DNA of 64,000 nucleotides from a virus. The stretch lies in IMG/VR virus record IMGVR_UViG_3300042935_001174, positions 62,001 through 126,000 of that record; one strand, 5' to 3'. Positions within the stretch are counted from its first letter, which is position 1; each line of letters starts with the position of its first letter. The notes beneath the pieces are model-generated. The model was not told the DNA's origin, made no database searches, and saw nothing but the letters and a program-made list of their open reading frames with translations. This document shows positions 16,573 through 25,320 of this stretch, in pieces. A program made the translations under genes and the position numbers.

Positions 16573-17834
16573 TGGCAGTCTCAATAGCACAATACGTTGA
16601 TTTACTCTTTAAGAAACTGCAAGGTGTTGCAAAAACCGCCAACTCCTCGACCAAGAGTGCGTCAAATGAAAGTATTGCTAGCCCACCGTTGTTGCGTGGC
16701 GATATTGTGTGGGTACAGTCAGATCAAATTGGAAATACTGCCCAGGCAATTGCTGGAATTACCACTGCCTATAGAAATAGTGGAGCAATTGAATGTACTC
16801 CAGATACCACAGTCCCGCCTATTGGTGCCATCAGACCCACTTGGTTAACCAACGAAACGTACTGGATACCACAAGAATTTGGCTCTACCTGGTTGCCAAA
16901 AGTATTTGTTGGACCCAGCGCCGCTGCCAATATTGAAGCAACTGGTACACAGATATTTTCTGCTGGTATTGGTGGTGTTGGCGAGTATTACTTTGATACA
17001 CAAGCTGGAGTGTTAAACTTCATAGGCGAAACTATTCCCACGGTACTCACAGCAGGAAATGTGGTTTATGTAGCGGGTTATCAATATTCTGGATTGATTG
17101 GAACTACAAATCTACCAGGAAATACCACAATTGGTAACTTGGTAATAGCAAATACTACCATAACCACCAATCAGGTAAATGGCAATATTATTCTAGAACC
17201 AACAGGAAACGGCTTTGCAATTATTGATACCACAACAGGCCTGGTATTGCCAGTTGGAAATACTGCTCAACGCCCAGCAAGCCCTGACCAAGGCACAATA
17301 CGATACAACACCAACTCAACAGATGTAGAAGTTTGGGATGGCTCTCAATGGGCAGGAATTGGTGGTGCTGTGTCAGAAATCACCAATCAATACATCACAG
17401 GTGATGGTATTACCACAGTTTTTACACTGGATCAGAGCACCACTGCCGCTGCCATCATTGTCAGCACCAACGGTGTGGTGCAGTTTCCAGACGTTGCATA
17501 CACAGTTGCTGGAAATTCGATTACATTTGCTGAACCTCCAATATCAACAGACGTGATTGATGTTAGATTTACTGCATTGCTTACCACAATTAATGCTGTT
17601 ACTAATGCATCAGGGCAAGAGCTCACAATAACTGTGCCCGGAGTGGTAAATATAACAAACACACACAGTCTACAGTTACCTACATACACAGTTTCACAGG
17701 CCACCAGTCTAGGTAATGTTGCTAATGGTCAATTGATTTATGTCAGCAATGGCGACAGCGGCAGTCCTTGTCTAGCTGTTTATGCCAACAGCGCCTGGAA
17801 ACGTGTGTCTTTTGGCGCAAATATTAGTTCATAA
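16572..17834 (+). CDS. Tail fibre protein with shared RYNT and GDGxTTVFTL modules
   Basis: The 420-residue product starts MAVSIAQYVDLLFKKLQG, suggesting an attachment domain, followed by a region ending in VVYVAGYQYSGLIG. Residues ~225-260 repeat the PVGNTAQRPASPDQGTIRYN module and ~275-330 the ITGDGITTVFTLDQS...VDVIDVRFTA domain, both also present at 14100 and in the long fibre at 17938. The C-terminal ~60 residues (SLGNVANGQLIYVSNGDSG...CLAVYANSAWKRV) look like a small beta cap. It is the last gene of the first fibre unit. Confidence 0.75.
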   Translation: MAVSIAQYVDLLFKKLQGVAKTANSSTKSASNESIASPPLLRGDIVWVQSDQIGNTAQAIAGITTAYRNSGAIECTPDTTVPPIGAIRPTWLTNETYWIPQEFGSTWLPKVFVGPSAAANIEATGTQIFSAGIGGVGEYYFDTQAGVLNFIGETIPTVLTAGNVVYVAGYQYSGLIGTTNLPGNTTIGNLVIANTTITTNQVNGNIILEPTGNGFAIIDTTTGLVLPVGNTAQRPASPDQGTIRYNTNSTDVEVWDGSQWAGIGGAVSEITNQYITGDGITTVFTLDQSTTAAAIIVSTNGVVQFPDVAYTVAGNSITFAEPPISTDVIDVRFTALLTTINAVTNASGQELTITVPGVVNITNTHSLQLPTYTVSQATSLGNVANGQLIYVSNGDSGSPCLAVYANSAWKRVSFGANISS

Positions 17835-17868
17835 TTCAACTACACTCAGTTAATTTTTCATGGTGTAC

Positions 17869-17876
17869 CATAAATA
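17869..17876 (+). promoter_or_regulatory. Late promoter for the long fibre gene
   Basis: CATAAATA, 61 bases upstream of the ATG at 17938. Confidence 0.6.
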
Positions 17877-17887
17877 GGTATAGTAAA

Positions 17888-17931
17888 ACCTATTGGCGGT
17901 TCGATAGGTAGGAAAGAAGCCCTATTGGAGA
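17888..17931 (+). promoter_or_regulatory. Structured leader with duplicated CCTATTGG
   Basis: CCTATTGG occurs at 17889-17896 and 17921-17928. The ATAGG at 17904-17908 can pair with either copy, giving two mutually exclusive hairpins. The second copy runs into the probable Shine-Dalgarno TTGGAG, so the two folds would differ in access to it. Confidence 0.4.
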
Positions 17932-17937
17932 CCAAAA

Positions 17938-20900
17938 ATGGCCGTAACCAGAATTAAAAATAATCAGATTACTGATTCAACCATTGACGCCAACGTTAAA
18001 CTTGTCAGCTACTCGGTAACGTCAGCTAAACTTGCCAACAACATCACTTATGGTAGTGATTTTACTATTTCAGGTAATCTAGTAGTTAATGGCACCACAA
18101 CCACAATTGACACAGTTAATGTCAGTATTCAAGATCCAATATTACTATTGGCAGACAATCAAACTGGATCTCCTTCACTGGACATTGGTTTCATTGGCAA
18201 ACGCGGTAATAGTACAAACATTGCATTTGTCTGGAAAGAATCAGCCAGCCAGTTTGAAACTGTTTACACCAGCAGTGAAGTCACCAACACCACGGTCACT
18301 GTCACAAGTTTTGCAGATTTAAAAACATTCAATTTTACCGCTGCTGGTAATGCCAACGTTGGCTCCAACGTTGTTATAGTCGGAACATCGACCTTGCAAG
18401 GCAACGTTATTGGCAATGTAACAAACTTCACAGGTAACATAGTTGCTGGAAACATTTCAACTCCAGGTTTAATCAACGCCACAGGCAACATCACCGGTGG
18501 TAATGTAACCACAGCAGGTATAGCCAACATTGGCACTCTAGAAGTAACTGGCAATGGTACTGTTGGAGGCACACTGGGTGTGACAGGTAACGCCACTGCG
18601 GGCAATGTGACCACAGTAGGTACAGCCAACATTGGCACACTGGCAGTAACAGGTAATGGTACTGTTGCAGGCACATTGGGTGTGACAGGCAATGCCAACG
18701 TGGGCAATTTGGGCACAGCAGGACTAATTGTTGCCACAGGCAACATCACCGGTGGTAATGTAACCACAGCAGGTATAGCCAATATTGGCACTCTAGAAGT
18801 AACAGGCAACAGTAATGTAGCAGGCACATTGGGTGTAACAGGCAACGCCACCGTGGGCAATTTAACCACAGCAGGCACAGCCAATGTTGGAACACTGATA
18901 GTAACTGGTAACAGTAACATTTCTGGCAACTTTGGTGTTTCAGGCAACATTACTGGTAACAATTTAATTTCAATTAACGGAATCTACGGCAACGGTCTAA
19001 ACATCACCGGCGATGCAGTGATCACTGGTAACTTGGCAGTTCAGGGCAATTTAACCTATATCGACATTGAAGATTTACGTGTGTCAGATCCAATTATTCA
19101 ATTGGGCGGTGGCGCCAATGGCAACGCTTTGGTTGCCAACGACGGATATGATCGCGGTACACTATTATCATATTATACAACTGCCCAGGGCAATGCATTC
19201 ATGGGCTGGGACAACAGCACTGGTAATATGTTTATTGCCAGCAACGTGGCAATAGCCAACGAAATTATTTCAGTCAACAGCTACGGAACATTACAAGGTG
19301 GTAGCTTGTATTTTGCTGATGGTAACATCACAGGCAACGCCAACGTTGGTAATTTAGGTAGTTCAGGACTAATTGTTGCCACAGGCAACATCACAGGCGG
19401 CAACTTGACCACAGTAGGTACAGCCAACATTGGCACCCTAGAAGTAACTGGCAATGGTACTGTTGCAGGCACACTGGGTGTAACTGGCAATGCCAACGTG
19501 GGCAACCTAGGCACAGCAGGACTAATTGTTGCCACAGGCAACATCACAGGTGGAAATGTAACCACAGTAGGTATTGCCAATATTGGCACACTGGCAGTAA
19601 CAGGTAATGGTACTGTTGCAGGTACACTGGGTGTAACTGGCAATACCACAGTGGGTAATTTATCCAGCCTTGGCCATATAGATGTTGGAAATACATTAAG
19701 TGTTCTAGGCAATGCCAACGTGGGTAATCTAGGCACAGCAGGACTAATTGTTGCCACAGGCAACATCACTGGTGGTAACTTGACCACAGCTGGTCTATCA
19801 AGTCTAGGCAACATTCGAATCAGTGGTGATGATATCACTGACACCAACGGTCGTGTAAACTTTAACACAGCTGGCGCCGATGTTGACTTTGCAGTCAACG
19901 GCGACACAGTGGCCAACGTATTTTATGTAGATGCTGGAACAGACACAGCCAGTTTTGGCAATTCAGCTCAAACAGCCAATGCTCTTGTAGCATTTAATGC
20001 CGCAACCAGTATTGTTGTGCCAGTGGGTAACACACTACAGCGTCCAGCAACTGGCGTAACTGGTATGATGCGTTTTAACACATCATCAGACAGTTTAGAA
20101 TACTATGACAACAGTAAATGGACATCAGCAGGTACAACATTCACTGTTGTTGTGTCAGACCAATTCACTGGTAATGGCGTTGCAACAGCGTTCACACTCA
20201 GTGAAGATTCCACAACTGCCAGTACTATTGTTGCAATCAACGGTGTTGTACAGATTCCAACCACAGCTTATTCTGTAACAGGCAATGCATTGACATTCAC
20301 AGAAGCTCCGTTGTCAACAGACGTTATTGATGCACGTATTTTAACAACCACTACCACAGTTACAGCACTTCAAAATGCCACAGGCTCTGCGCTGGTTGAA
20401 GCAGTTGACGGTCAAGCTGTAATTTCAGTCACTGGTAATATACTACCAACTGCTAATTCAACGTTCTCATTGGGCAATGCAACAAGCTGGTGGTCAAGCC
20501 TGTATGTAGCTGGTAACACAATTTACCTAGGCAACCTACAGCTCAAAGCAGTGAATGGACAAATGGCATTCTATGCCGCAGACGGTACAACTCCTGCAAC
20601 CATTGCCAGCTCAAGCGTTGACACAACAACCATTGCCAACGGTACCAGTGCAGTATCTGTTGTTACTTCAGGTGGTAACGTTCGTGCTAATATTGCAGGT
20701 GCAACAGTACAAACTCTAAGTGCAGGTGGCGCAAACGTCACAGGATATATCACTGCAACAGGCAACATCACTGGCAACTATGTGCTAGGTAATGGTAGTC
20801 AGTTGACTGGTATTGATGCCACAAGTATACAAAACGGCAATGCCAACGTTAGAGCATTTGCCAATGGCAACGTCACTGTTAGCTCAGCTGGTACTGCCAA

Positions 20901-22227
20901 CGTGCTGGTTGTGACCAGCTCAGGTGCCAACATTGCAGGTACATTGAATACAGGTACTGGCAACGCCAACGTGGGCAACATTGGTGCAACCAATGCTGTG
21001 TTTACCAACATAAGTGGTAACTTAACTGGCAATGTAACCGGTACATTACTAACTGCTTCACAACCCAATATTACCACAGTTGGAACACTGGGTTCATTGT
21101 CAGTTAGTGGTAATATCACACCAGGTGGCATTGCTATGTCAACAGGTAATGCCACAATTGGTAACCTGTATGTGTCAGGTACAACAACAATTGCGGGTAA
21201 CATTACACAGGTATCAGGTAATTCAGGATCATTCTTTGGTAATGCATCCACAGGTTTCAATGCCTTGTACGCTGGTTTGCCAGCTGGATTTACCTTGCTA
21301 CCACAGTCTGTGGTCAACTTTGTATCACAGTTTGATAGTTATAGCCAGATTAACAATCAGAACCAAAGTGCAGGTAACACAGCCACAACTGATTATGTAT
21401 TAACTTCTGACAACGGCAATGACTCCACATACTACCTTGACATGGGTATTGCCAGTAGCACATATGACGGCGCTGTGGCTGTACTTGACAACGCCATGGG
21501 TACCTCGGTCACACCCAACGATGCTTACTTGTACACAACAGGTAATGTGGCCGCAGGTAATCCAAGTGATCTAGTGCTTGGTGCTATTGATGCAGGTGGA
21601 CAAATTAGATTTGCGGTTGCTGGCAGTATGGCAGCCAACGTGGCAATGAAGCTGAATGCACCCAACACAACTTCTAGCAACACCACTACTGGTACTACTG
21701 TTATCACAGGTGGTGTTGGTATTTCAGGTGCGTTAAATGTTGGTGGTGCAATTGGCACAAACAGCATTATCAACACAGGATCAAATGCCACTGGTAACAT
21801 TGGATCAAGCTCAACATACTTTAATACTGTGTTTGCCAAAGCCACATCAGCTCAATACGCTGACTTGGCAGAGTACTACGAATCAGACGGTACTTACGAA
21901 CCAGGTACTGTCATGATGTTTGGCGGATCAAAAGAAGTCACCATGGCTGGCACTAGCGCAAGTAGTGTAGCAGGTGTTATTTCTACAAATCCAAGTTACA
22001 TCATGAACTCAGGACTGACAGCCGAATACACAGCAATAGTTGCGTTGACCGGTCGTGTTCCAACCAAGGTAGTTGGCACAGTCAAGAAAGGCGACATGAT
22101 GATTTCTGCAGGTGCCGGACGTGCTTGTGCTTGTGCAAGTCCACAGATTGGCACAGTTATTGGTAAGGCACTAGCCGACTTTGATGGCGCAGAAGGCGTT
22201 ATTGAAGTTGTTGTGGGTCGACTATAA
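17938..22227 (+). CDS. Long tail fibre protein, 1429 residues
   Basis: The N-terminus (MAVTRIKNNQITDSTIDANVKL) is a common attachment segment of aquatic phage fibres. Residues ~130-620 are built from repeats around TGNITGGNVTTAGIANIGTLEVTGNGTVAGTLGVTGN. Then come the PVGNTLQRPA..MRFNT module, a GNGVATAFTLSEDS domain, SQPNITTVGTLGSLSVSGN, and VVNFVSQFDSYSQINNQNQ. The C-terminal ~115 residues (SAQYADLAEYYESDGTYEPGTVMMFGG ... VGRL) resemble a terminal domain of trimeric fibres, possibly of the Peptidase_G2/chaperone type; that assignment is tentative. A ~280-residue module before it is nearly duplicated in the gene at 23488. It is followed by a terminator. Confidence 0.85.
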   Translation: MAVTRIKNNQITDSTIDANVKLVSYSVTSAKLANNITYGSDFTISGNLVVNGTTTTIDTVNVSIQDPILLLADNQTGSPSLDIGFIGKRGNSTNIAFVWKESASQFETVYTSSEVTNTTVTVTSFADLKTFNFTAAGNANVGSNVVIVGTSTLQGNVIGNVTNFTGNIVAGNISTPGLINATGNITGGNVTTAGIANIGTLEVTGNGTVGGTLGVTGNATAGNVTTVGTANIGTLAVTGNGTVAGTLGVTGNANVGNLGTAGLIVATGNITGGNVTTAGIANIGTLEVTGNSNVAGTLGVTGNATVGNLTTAGTANVGTLIVTGNSNISGNFGVSGNITGNNLISINGIYGNGLNITGDAVITGNLAVQGNLTYIDIEDLRVSDPIIQLGGGANGNALVANDGYDRGTLLSYYTTAQGNAFMGWDNSTGNMFIASNVAIANEIISVNSYGTLQGGSLYFADGNITGNANVGNLGSSGLIVATGNITGGNLTTVGTANIGTLEVTGNGTVAGTLGVTGNANVGNLGTAGLIVATGNITGGNVTTVGIANIGTLAVTGNGTVAGTLGVTGNTTVGNLSSLGHIDVGNTLSVLGNANVGNLGTAGLIVATGNITGGNLTTAGLSSLGNIRISGDDITDTNGRVNFNTAGADVDFAVNGDTVANVFYVDAGTDTASFGNSAQTANALVAFNAATSIVVPVGNTLQRPATGVTGMMRFNTSSDSLEYYDNSKWTSAGTTFTVVVSDQFTGNGVATAFTLSEDSTTASTIVAINGVVQIPTTAYSVTGNALTFTEAPLSTDVIDARILTTTTTVTALQNATGSALVEAVDGQAVISVTGNILPTANSTFSLGNATSWWSSLYVAGNTIYLGNLQLKAVNGQMAFYAADGTTPATIASSSVDTTTIANGTSAVSVVTSGGNVRANIAGATVQTLSAGGANVTGYITATGNITGNYVLGNGSQLTGIDATSIQNGNANVRAFANGNVTVSSAGTANVLVVTSSGANIAGTLNTGTGNANVGNIGATNAVFTNISGNLTGNVTGTLLTASQPNITTVGTLGSLSVSGNITPGGIAMSTGNATIGNLYVSGTTTIAGNITQVSGNSGSFFGNASTGFNALYAGLPAGFTLLPQSVVNFVSQFDSYSQINNQNQSAGNTATTDYVLTSDNGNDSTYYLDMGIASSTYDGAVAVLDNAMGTSVTPNDAYLYTTGNVAAGNPSDLVLGAIDAGGQIRFAVAGSMAANVAMKLNAPNTTSSNTTTGTTVITGGVGISGALNVGGAIGTNSIINTGSNATGNIGSSSTYFNTVFAKATSAQYADLAEYYESDGTYEPGTVMMFGGSKEVTMAGTSASSVAGVISTNPSYIMNSGLTAEYTAIVALTGRVPTKVVGTVKKGDMMISAGAGRACACASPQIGTVIGKALADFDGAEGVIEVVVGRL
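18469..18960 (+). repeat. Fibre-shaft coding repeats, first array
   Basis: Near-identical DNA blocks of roughly 140 bases code for the ATGNITGGNVTT..IANIGTLEVTGN..VAGTLGVTGN unit, arranged head to tail. The conservation is at the DNA level as well as in the protein. Confidence 0.8.
19321..19800 (+). repeat. Fibre-shaft coding repeats, second array
   Basis: The same unit as at 18469-18960 reappears here in several copies (for example GTTGCCACAGGCAACATCAC recurs at about 19375, 19528 and 19750). A non-repeated segment of about 360 bases separates the two arrays. Confidence 0.8.
21040..21880 (+). repeat. Fibre C-terminal module, copy 1
   Basis: This codes for the SQPNIT...VNFVSQFD...SAQYAD module, which is present again, with few amino acid changes but many synonymous ones, at about 24100-24945. 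Confidence 0.8.
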
Positions 22228-22243
22228 TCAACTGACAAAGAAC

Positions 22244-22275
22244 AAAATAGGGCCGCAGGTTGGCCCTATTTTTTT
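22244..22275 (+). terminator. Intrinsic terminator after the long fibre gene
   Basis: An 11-bp stem, AAAATAGGGCC (22244-22254) with GGCCCTATTTT (22262-22272), a 7-base loop and a T run of eight or more. Confidence 0.9.
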
Positions 22276-22276
22276 G

Positions 22277-22284
22277 ACTAAATA
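22277..22284 (+). promoter_or_regulatory. Late promoter after the fibre terminator
   Basis: ACTAAATA directly follows the terminator T tract and lies 20 bases before the ATG at 22305. Confidence 0.5.
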
Positions 22285-22304
22285 TTAGATCAAATGGTGG
22301 ACAC

Positions 22305-23462
22305 ATGGGTTTAACAAGGATATCAGCACAACAAATTTCAGACATTGATTACAAGCAAGCGGTGCGTGTGATCACAGTTTCAAATGTTACATTAAGTGGC
22401 GGCGCCCCTGCTTCTGTTGACGGTGTTTCTTTGGCAACAAATGATAGGATTCTTGTTGCTGGACAAACAACTGGCAGTCAAAATGGATTGTACGTGGTAC
22501 AAACAGTAGGCAGCGGATCGTCGGGAACCTGGATTAGATCCACAGACAGCAATACAACTGGAGAATTAGAAGCCGGTACCATTGTAATGGTCACCGAGGG
22601 CAATGTTTACAAAGACACTCAATGGAAACTTACCACCAATAATCCCATTGTGCTTGGAACCACTGCACTTACATTTGAGCAAAATTCAGCGTTTGCATTT
22701 GGCAATATCTATGCCAACAGTACCGCGGTGCTGGCAAACACAGTTGGTGATACACTGACATTGACCGCTGGTAATAATATTTCCATTACCGGAAATGCGG
22801 CAGCCAAGTCAGTGACCATTGGAGTCACTGGCATCAGTTTAAATTCTATCAGCAACGGTACAAGTAACGTTAATGTGGTCAGCTCAAATGGCAACATCAC
22901 AATCAGTGTTGCCGGCACCAGTAATGTTGCAGAATTTTCTTCAACAGGAGTATATGTCCCGGGCGCAATATCAACATTGGGCAATATGACTATTGGTTCA
23001 TCGTTGACTGTAGGACGTATAAACTCTAATCTTATTCCAGTAACTGACGTGATCTATAGTTTAGGAAATGCAACCCATCGTTGGAGCAACTTATATCTAG
23101 CAGGCAATACCATTTATCTAGGCAACAGTATTATTACTGAAAATGCAAATGGTGACGTTGTTATTGATAACACAGGTAGTTTTGCGGTACCTGTGGGATC
23201 AACCCTACAGCGTAGTGCAGTTCAAGGTGCCATACGCTATAATACCACAGCCGGCGTGTTTGAAACCTACGACGGCGTAGGCTGGAACTCCTTAGCATAT
23301 GGAACAGCCACAGATCTCCCGTTTGGTGACTACGGTAGTGTAAGTGATGTAGCTACAACTGATGCGTTTGGTGTGTCTGTAACATCCACGTTTGATTGTG
23401 GTGCCGAAGGACCAATTAGTTACAACGATTTAGCCACAGGCGAAGCCTATGTTGGCGCATAA
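22305..23462 (+). CDS. Tail fibre protein, 385 residues
   Basis: The N-terminus MGLTRISAQQISDIDYKQ resembles that of the long fibre. Residues ~20-125 form a domain with VRVITVSNVTLSGG...VDGVSLATNDRILV...QNGLYVVQTVG...TWIRSTD...TQWKLTT, a fibre domain I have seen in many phages. It continues with FSSTGVYVPGAISTLGN and the PVGSTLQRSAVQGAIRYNT...YDGVGWNSL module. The C-terminus (GDYGSVSDVATTDAFG...) differs from the long fibre. It is a probable fibre segment or partner of its neighbours. Confidence 0.75.
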   Translation: MGLTRISAQQISDIDYKQAVRVITVSNVTLSGGAPASVDGVSLATNDRILVAGQTTGSQNGLYVVQTVGSGSSGTWIRSTDSNTTGELEAGTIVMVTEGNVYKDTQWKLTTNNPIVLGTTALTFEQNSAFAFGNIYANSTAVLANTVGDTLTLTAGNNISITGNAAAKSVTIGVTGISLNSISNGTSNVNVVSSNGNITISVAGTSNVAEFSSTGVYVPGAISTLGNMTIGSSLTVGRINSNLIPVTDVIYSLGNATHRWSNLYLAGNTIYLGNSIITENANGDVVIDNTGSFAVPVGSTLQRSAVQGAIRYNTTAGVFETYDGVGWNSLAYGTATDLPFGDYGSVSDVATTDAFGVSVTSTFDCGAEGPISYNDLATGEAYVGA

Positions 23463-23465
23463 ATA
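23458..23465 (+). promoter_or_regulatory. Late promoter overlapping a stop codon
   Basis: CATAAATA includes the TAA (23460-23462) of the preceding gene and ends 22 bases before the ATG at 23488, leaving room for the SD (AAGGA). Confidence 0.6.
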
Positions 23466-23487
23466 TAACAGTAGATAAGGATAATTC

Positions 23488-25320
23488 ATGCCAACCGTAG
23501 TTCAATTTAGACGAGGAACAACTGCACAAAACAACAATTTTCTCGGAGCCAACGGAGAAATTTCCGTTGACACAGATCTTCATGTTTTACGCATTGCTGA
23601 CGGAGCCACTGTTGGTGGATTTGCATTGGTTGGACAAAATTGTGTTCAAACTATAGCTAACAAAACATACACCGGGGCATCGCTTAGTGTAACTGGCAAC
23701 GTATCAGGTAATTACATTTTAGGCAATGGTAGTCAACTAACTGGTATTGATGCTACAAGTATTCAAAGTGGAACAAGTAATGTCAGAGTTGTTAGTTCTG
23801 GCGGCAATGTCACAGTAGGGATTAACGGGACTAGCAACGTAGTTGTTGTGTCATCCACAGGAGCCAACGTTGCAGGTACACTAGGTGTAACCGGAAATAT
23901 CACAGGCAGTTACATCTTGGGTAATGGTAGCCAACTAACCGGTATTGATGCAACCAGCATTCAGAGTGGTACATCTAACGTTAGAGTTGTAAGCTCAGGC
24001 GGAAACGCCACGGTTAGCATTGGTGGAACATCAAATGTGGCAGTATTTGCCTCAACAGGTGCGTATGTAACCGGTGTTATAAGCGCCACAGGTAATATTA
24101 GTGGTAACAACATCTCTGGTACATTAACAACTGCAAGTCAGCCAAATATTACTGCTGTGGGAACTTTAGGTTCATTGGCTGTTAGTGGCAACATTACCCC
24201 AGGAGGCATTGCTATGTCAACTGGTAATGCCACAATTGGTAACTTGTATGTGTCAGGCACAACAACAATTGCAGGTAACATTGTACAGGTATCTGGCAAC
24301 TCAGGTCAGTTCTTTGGTAATTCGTCAACTGGTTTCAATGCATTGTATGCTGGGTTGCCAGCAGGATACACACTACTGCCACAATCCGTAGTTAACTTTG
24401 TATCACAGTTTGATGATTACTCTCAAATTAACAATCAAAACCAAAGTGCAGGTAACACAGCCACAAGTGACTGGGTATTGACTTCTAACAACGGCAATGA
24501 TTCAACATATTATGCTGACTTTGGTATTGCTAGTAGTACATATGACGGCGCCGTGGCAGTTCTTAACAACGCCATGGGTAACTCAGTTACTGCCAATGAC
24601 GCTTATTTGTATGTTACGGGTAACGTGGCAGCTGGCAATCCAAGTGACCTAGTACTTGGTGCCATTGATGTTGGTGGACAAATAAGATTCCCAGTTGGCG
24701 GCAGTACGGCAGCCAATGTGGCAATGAAACTGAATGCACCCAACACAACCTCCAGTTCAACCACAACTGGTACTGCTGTTATCACAGGCGGAGTCGGAGT
24801 GTCAGGTGCGCTTAATGTTGGTGGTACTATTGGCACAAACAATATTATCAACACAGGATCAAATGCCACTGGTAACATTGGCAATTCAACTACCAGCTTC
24901 AACACAGTATTTGCCAAGGCCACATCTGCACAGTATGCTGACGTTGCAGAAAAATATGTAGCTGATAAAATTTATCCACCGGGTACTGTTGTTGAGTTTG
25001 GTGGCGAAGCAGAGGTAACAATTACCACTGTTTCTAGCAGTCCAGCAGTGGCTGGCATTATCTCCACAAATCCTGCATTTATAATGAATGCAGGAGAAAA
25101 TAATGTTAATGCAGTTTTGGTTGCCCTGTTAGGAAGAGTTCCTTGCCGTGTGGTTGGCGATATCAAAAAAGGAGATCGACTGGTTTCTAGTGATATTCCT
25201 GGAGTTGCTAAAAAATTAAATCCTGCTGAGTATCAGCCAGGATGTATTCTTGGTAAAGCGTTGGAAAACTATTCAAGTTCTGAACCAGGAGTAATCGAAG
25301 TCATAGGAGGACGTTTATGA
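23488..25320 (+). CDS. Tail fibre protein with Mtd-N-like head and duplicated C-terminal module
   Basis: The 610-residue product begins MPTVVQFRRGTTAQNNNF and GANGEISVDTDLHVLRIADG, the pattern of the major tropism determinant N-terminal domain (Mtd_N) that anchors adhesins. Two copies of NYILGNGSQLTGIDATSIQ with a following VRVVSSGGN segment form the shaft. Residues ~200-490 nearly duplicate a module of the long fibre, ending in SAQYADVAEKY. The C-terminal ~115 residues (YPPGTVVEFGGEAEVT...GGRL) are clearly homologous to, but diverged from, the long fibre's end. The stop overlaps the next ATG (ATGA). Confidence 0.85.
   Translation: MPTVVQFRRGTTAQNNNFLGANGEISVDTDLHVLRIADGATVGGFALVGQNCVQTIANKTYTGASLSVTGNVSGNYILGNGSQLTGIDATSIQSGTSNVRVVSSGGNVTVGINGTSNVVVVSSTGANVAGTLGVTGNITGSYILGNGSQLTGIDATSIQSGTSNVRVVSSGGNATVSIGGTSNVAVFASTGAYVTGVISATGNISGNNISGTLTTASQPNITAVGTLGSLAVSGNITPGGIAMSTGNATIGNLYVSGTTTIAGNIVQVSGNSGQFFGNSSTGFNALYAGLPAGYTLLPQSVVNFVSQFDDYSQINNQNQSAGNTATSDWVLTSNNGNDSTYYADFGIASSTYDGAVAVLNNAMGNSVTANDAYLYVTGNVAAGNPSDLVLGAIDVGGQIRFPVGGSTAANVAMKLNAPNTTSSSTTTGTAVITGGVGVSGALNVGGTIGTNNIINTGSNATGNIGNSTTSFNTVFAKATSAQYADVAEKYVADKIYPPGTVVEFGGEAEVTITTVSSSPAVAGIISTNPAFIMNAGENNVNAVLVALLGRVPCRVVGDIKKGDRLVSSDIPGVAKKLNPAEYQPGCILGKALENYSSSEPGVIEVIGGRL
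24100..24945 (+). repeat. Fibre C-terminal module, copy 2
   Basis: See copy 1 at 21040-21880; most differences between the copies are at third codon positions. Confidence 0.8.

Noticed and set aside
17885-17915. GGTTCGA resembling a tRNA T loop
   Set aside because: The region is only 61 bases before an ATG and no cloverleaf can be made; it is better explained as a leader hairpin.
18469-19800. CRISPR-like array
   Set aside because: The repeats are coding, lack regular 25-40 base spacers and stay in frame through a fibre gene.
18264-19916. Long proline/valine-rich open frames on the minus strand opposite the long fibre
   Set aside because: They mirror the Gly/Asn/Thr repeat codons of the real fibre gene, have no Shine-Dalgarno or promoter, and stop and start with the repeats.
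23488-23640. Diversity-generating retroelement suggested by the Mtd-N-like domain
   Set aside because: No reverse transcriptase, template repeat or variable C-type lectin end was seen in the window.
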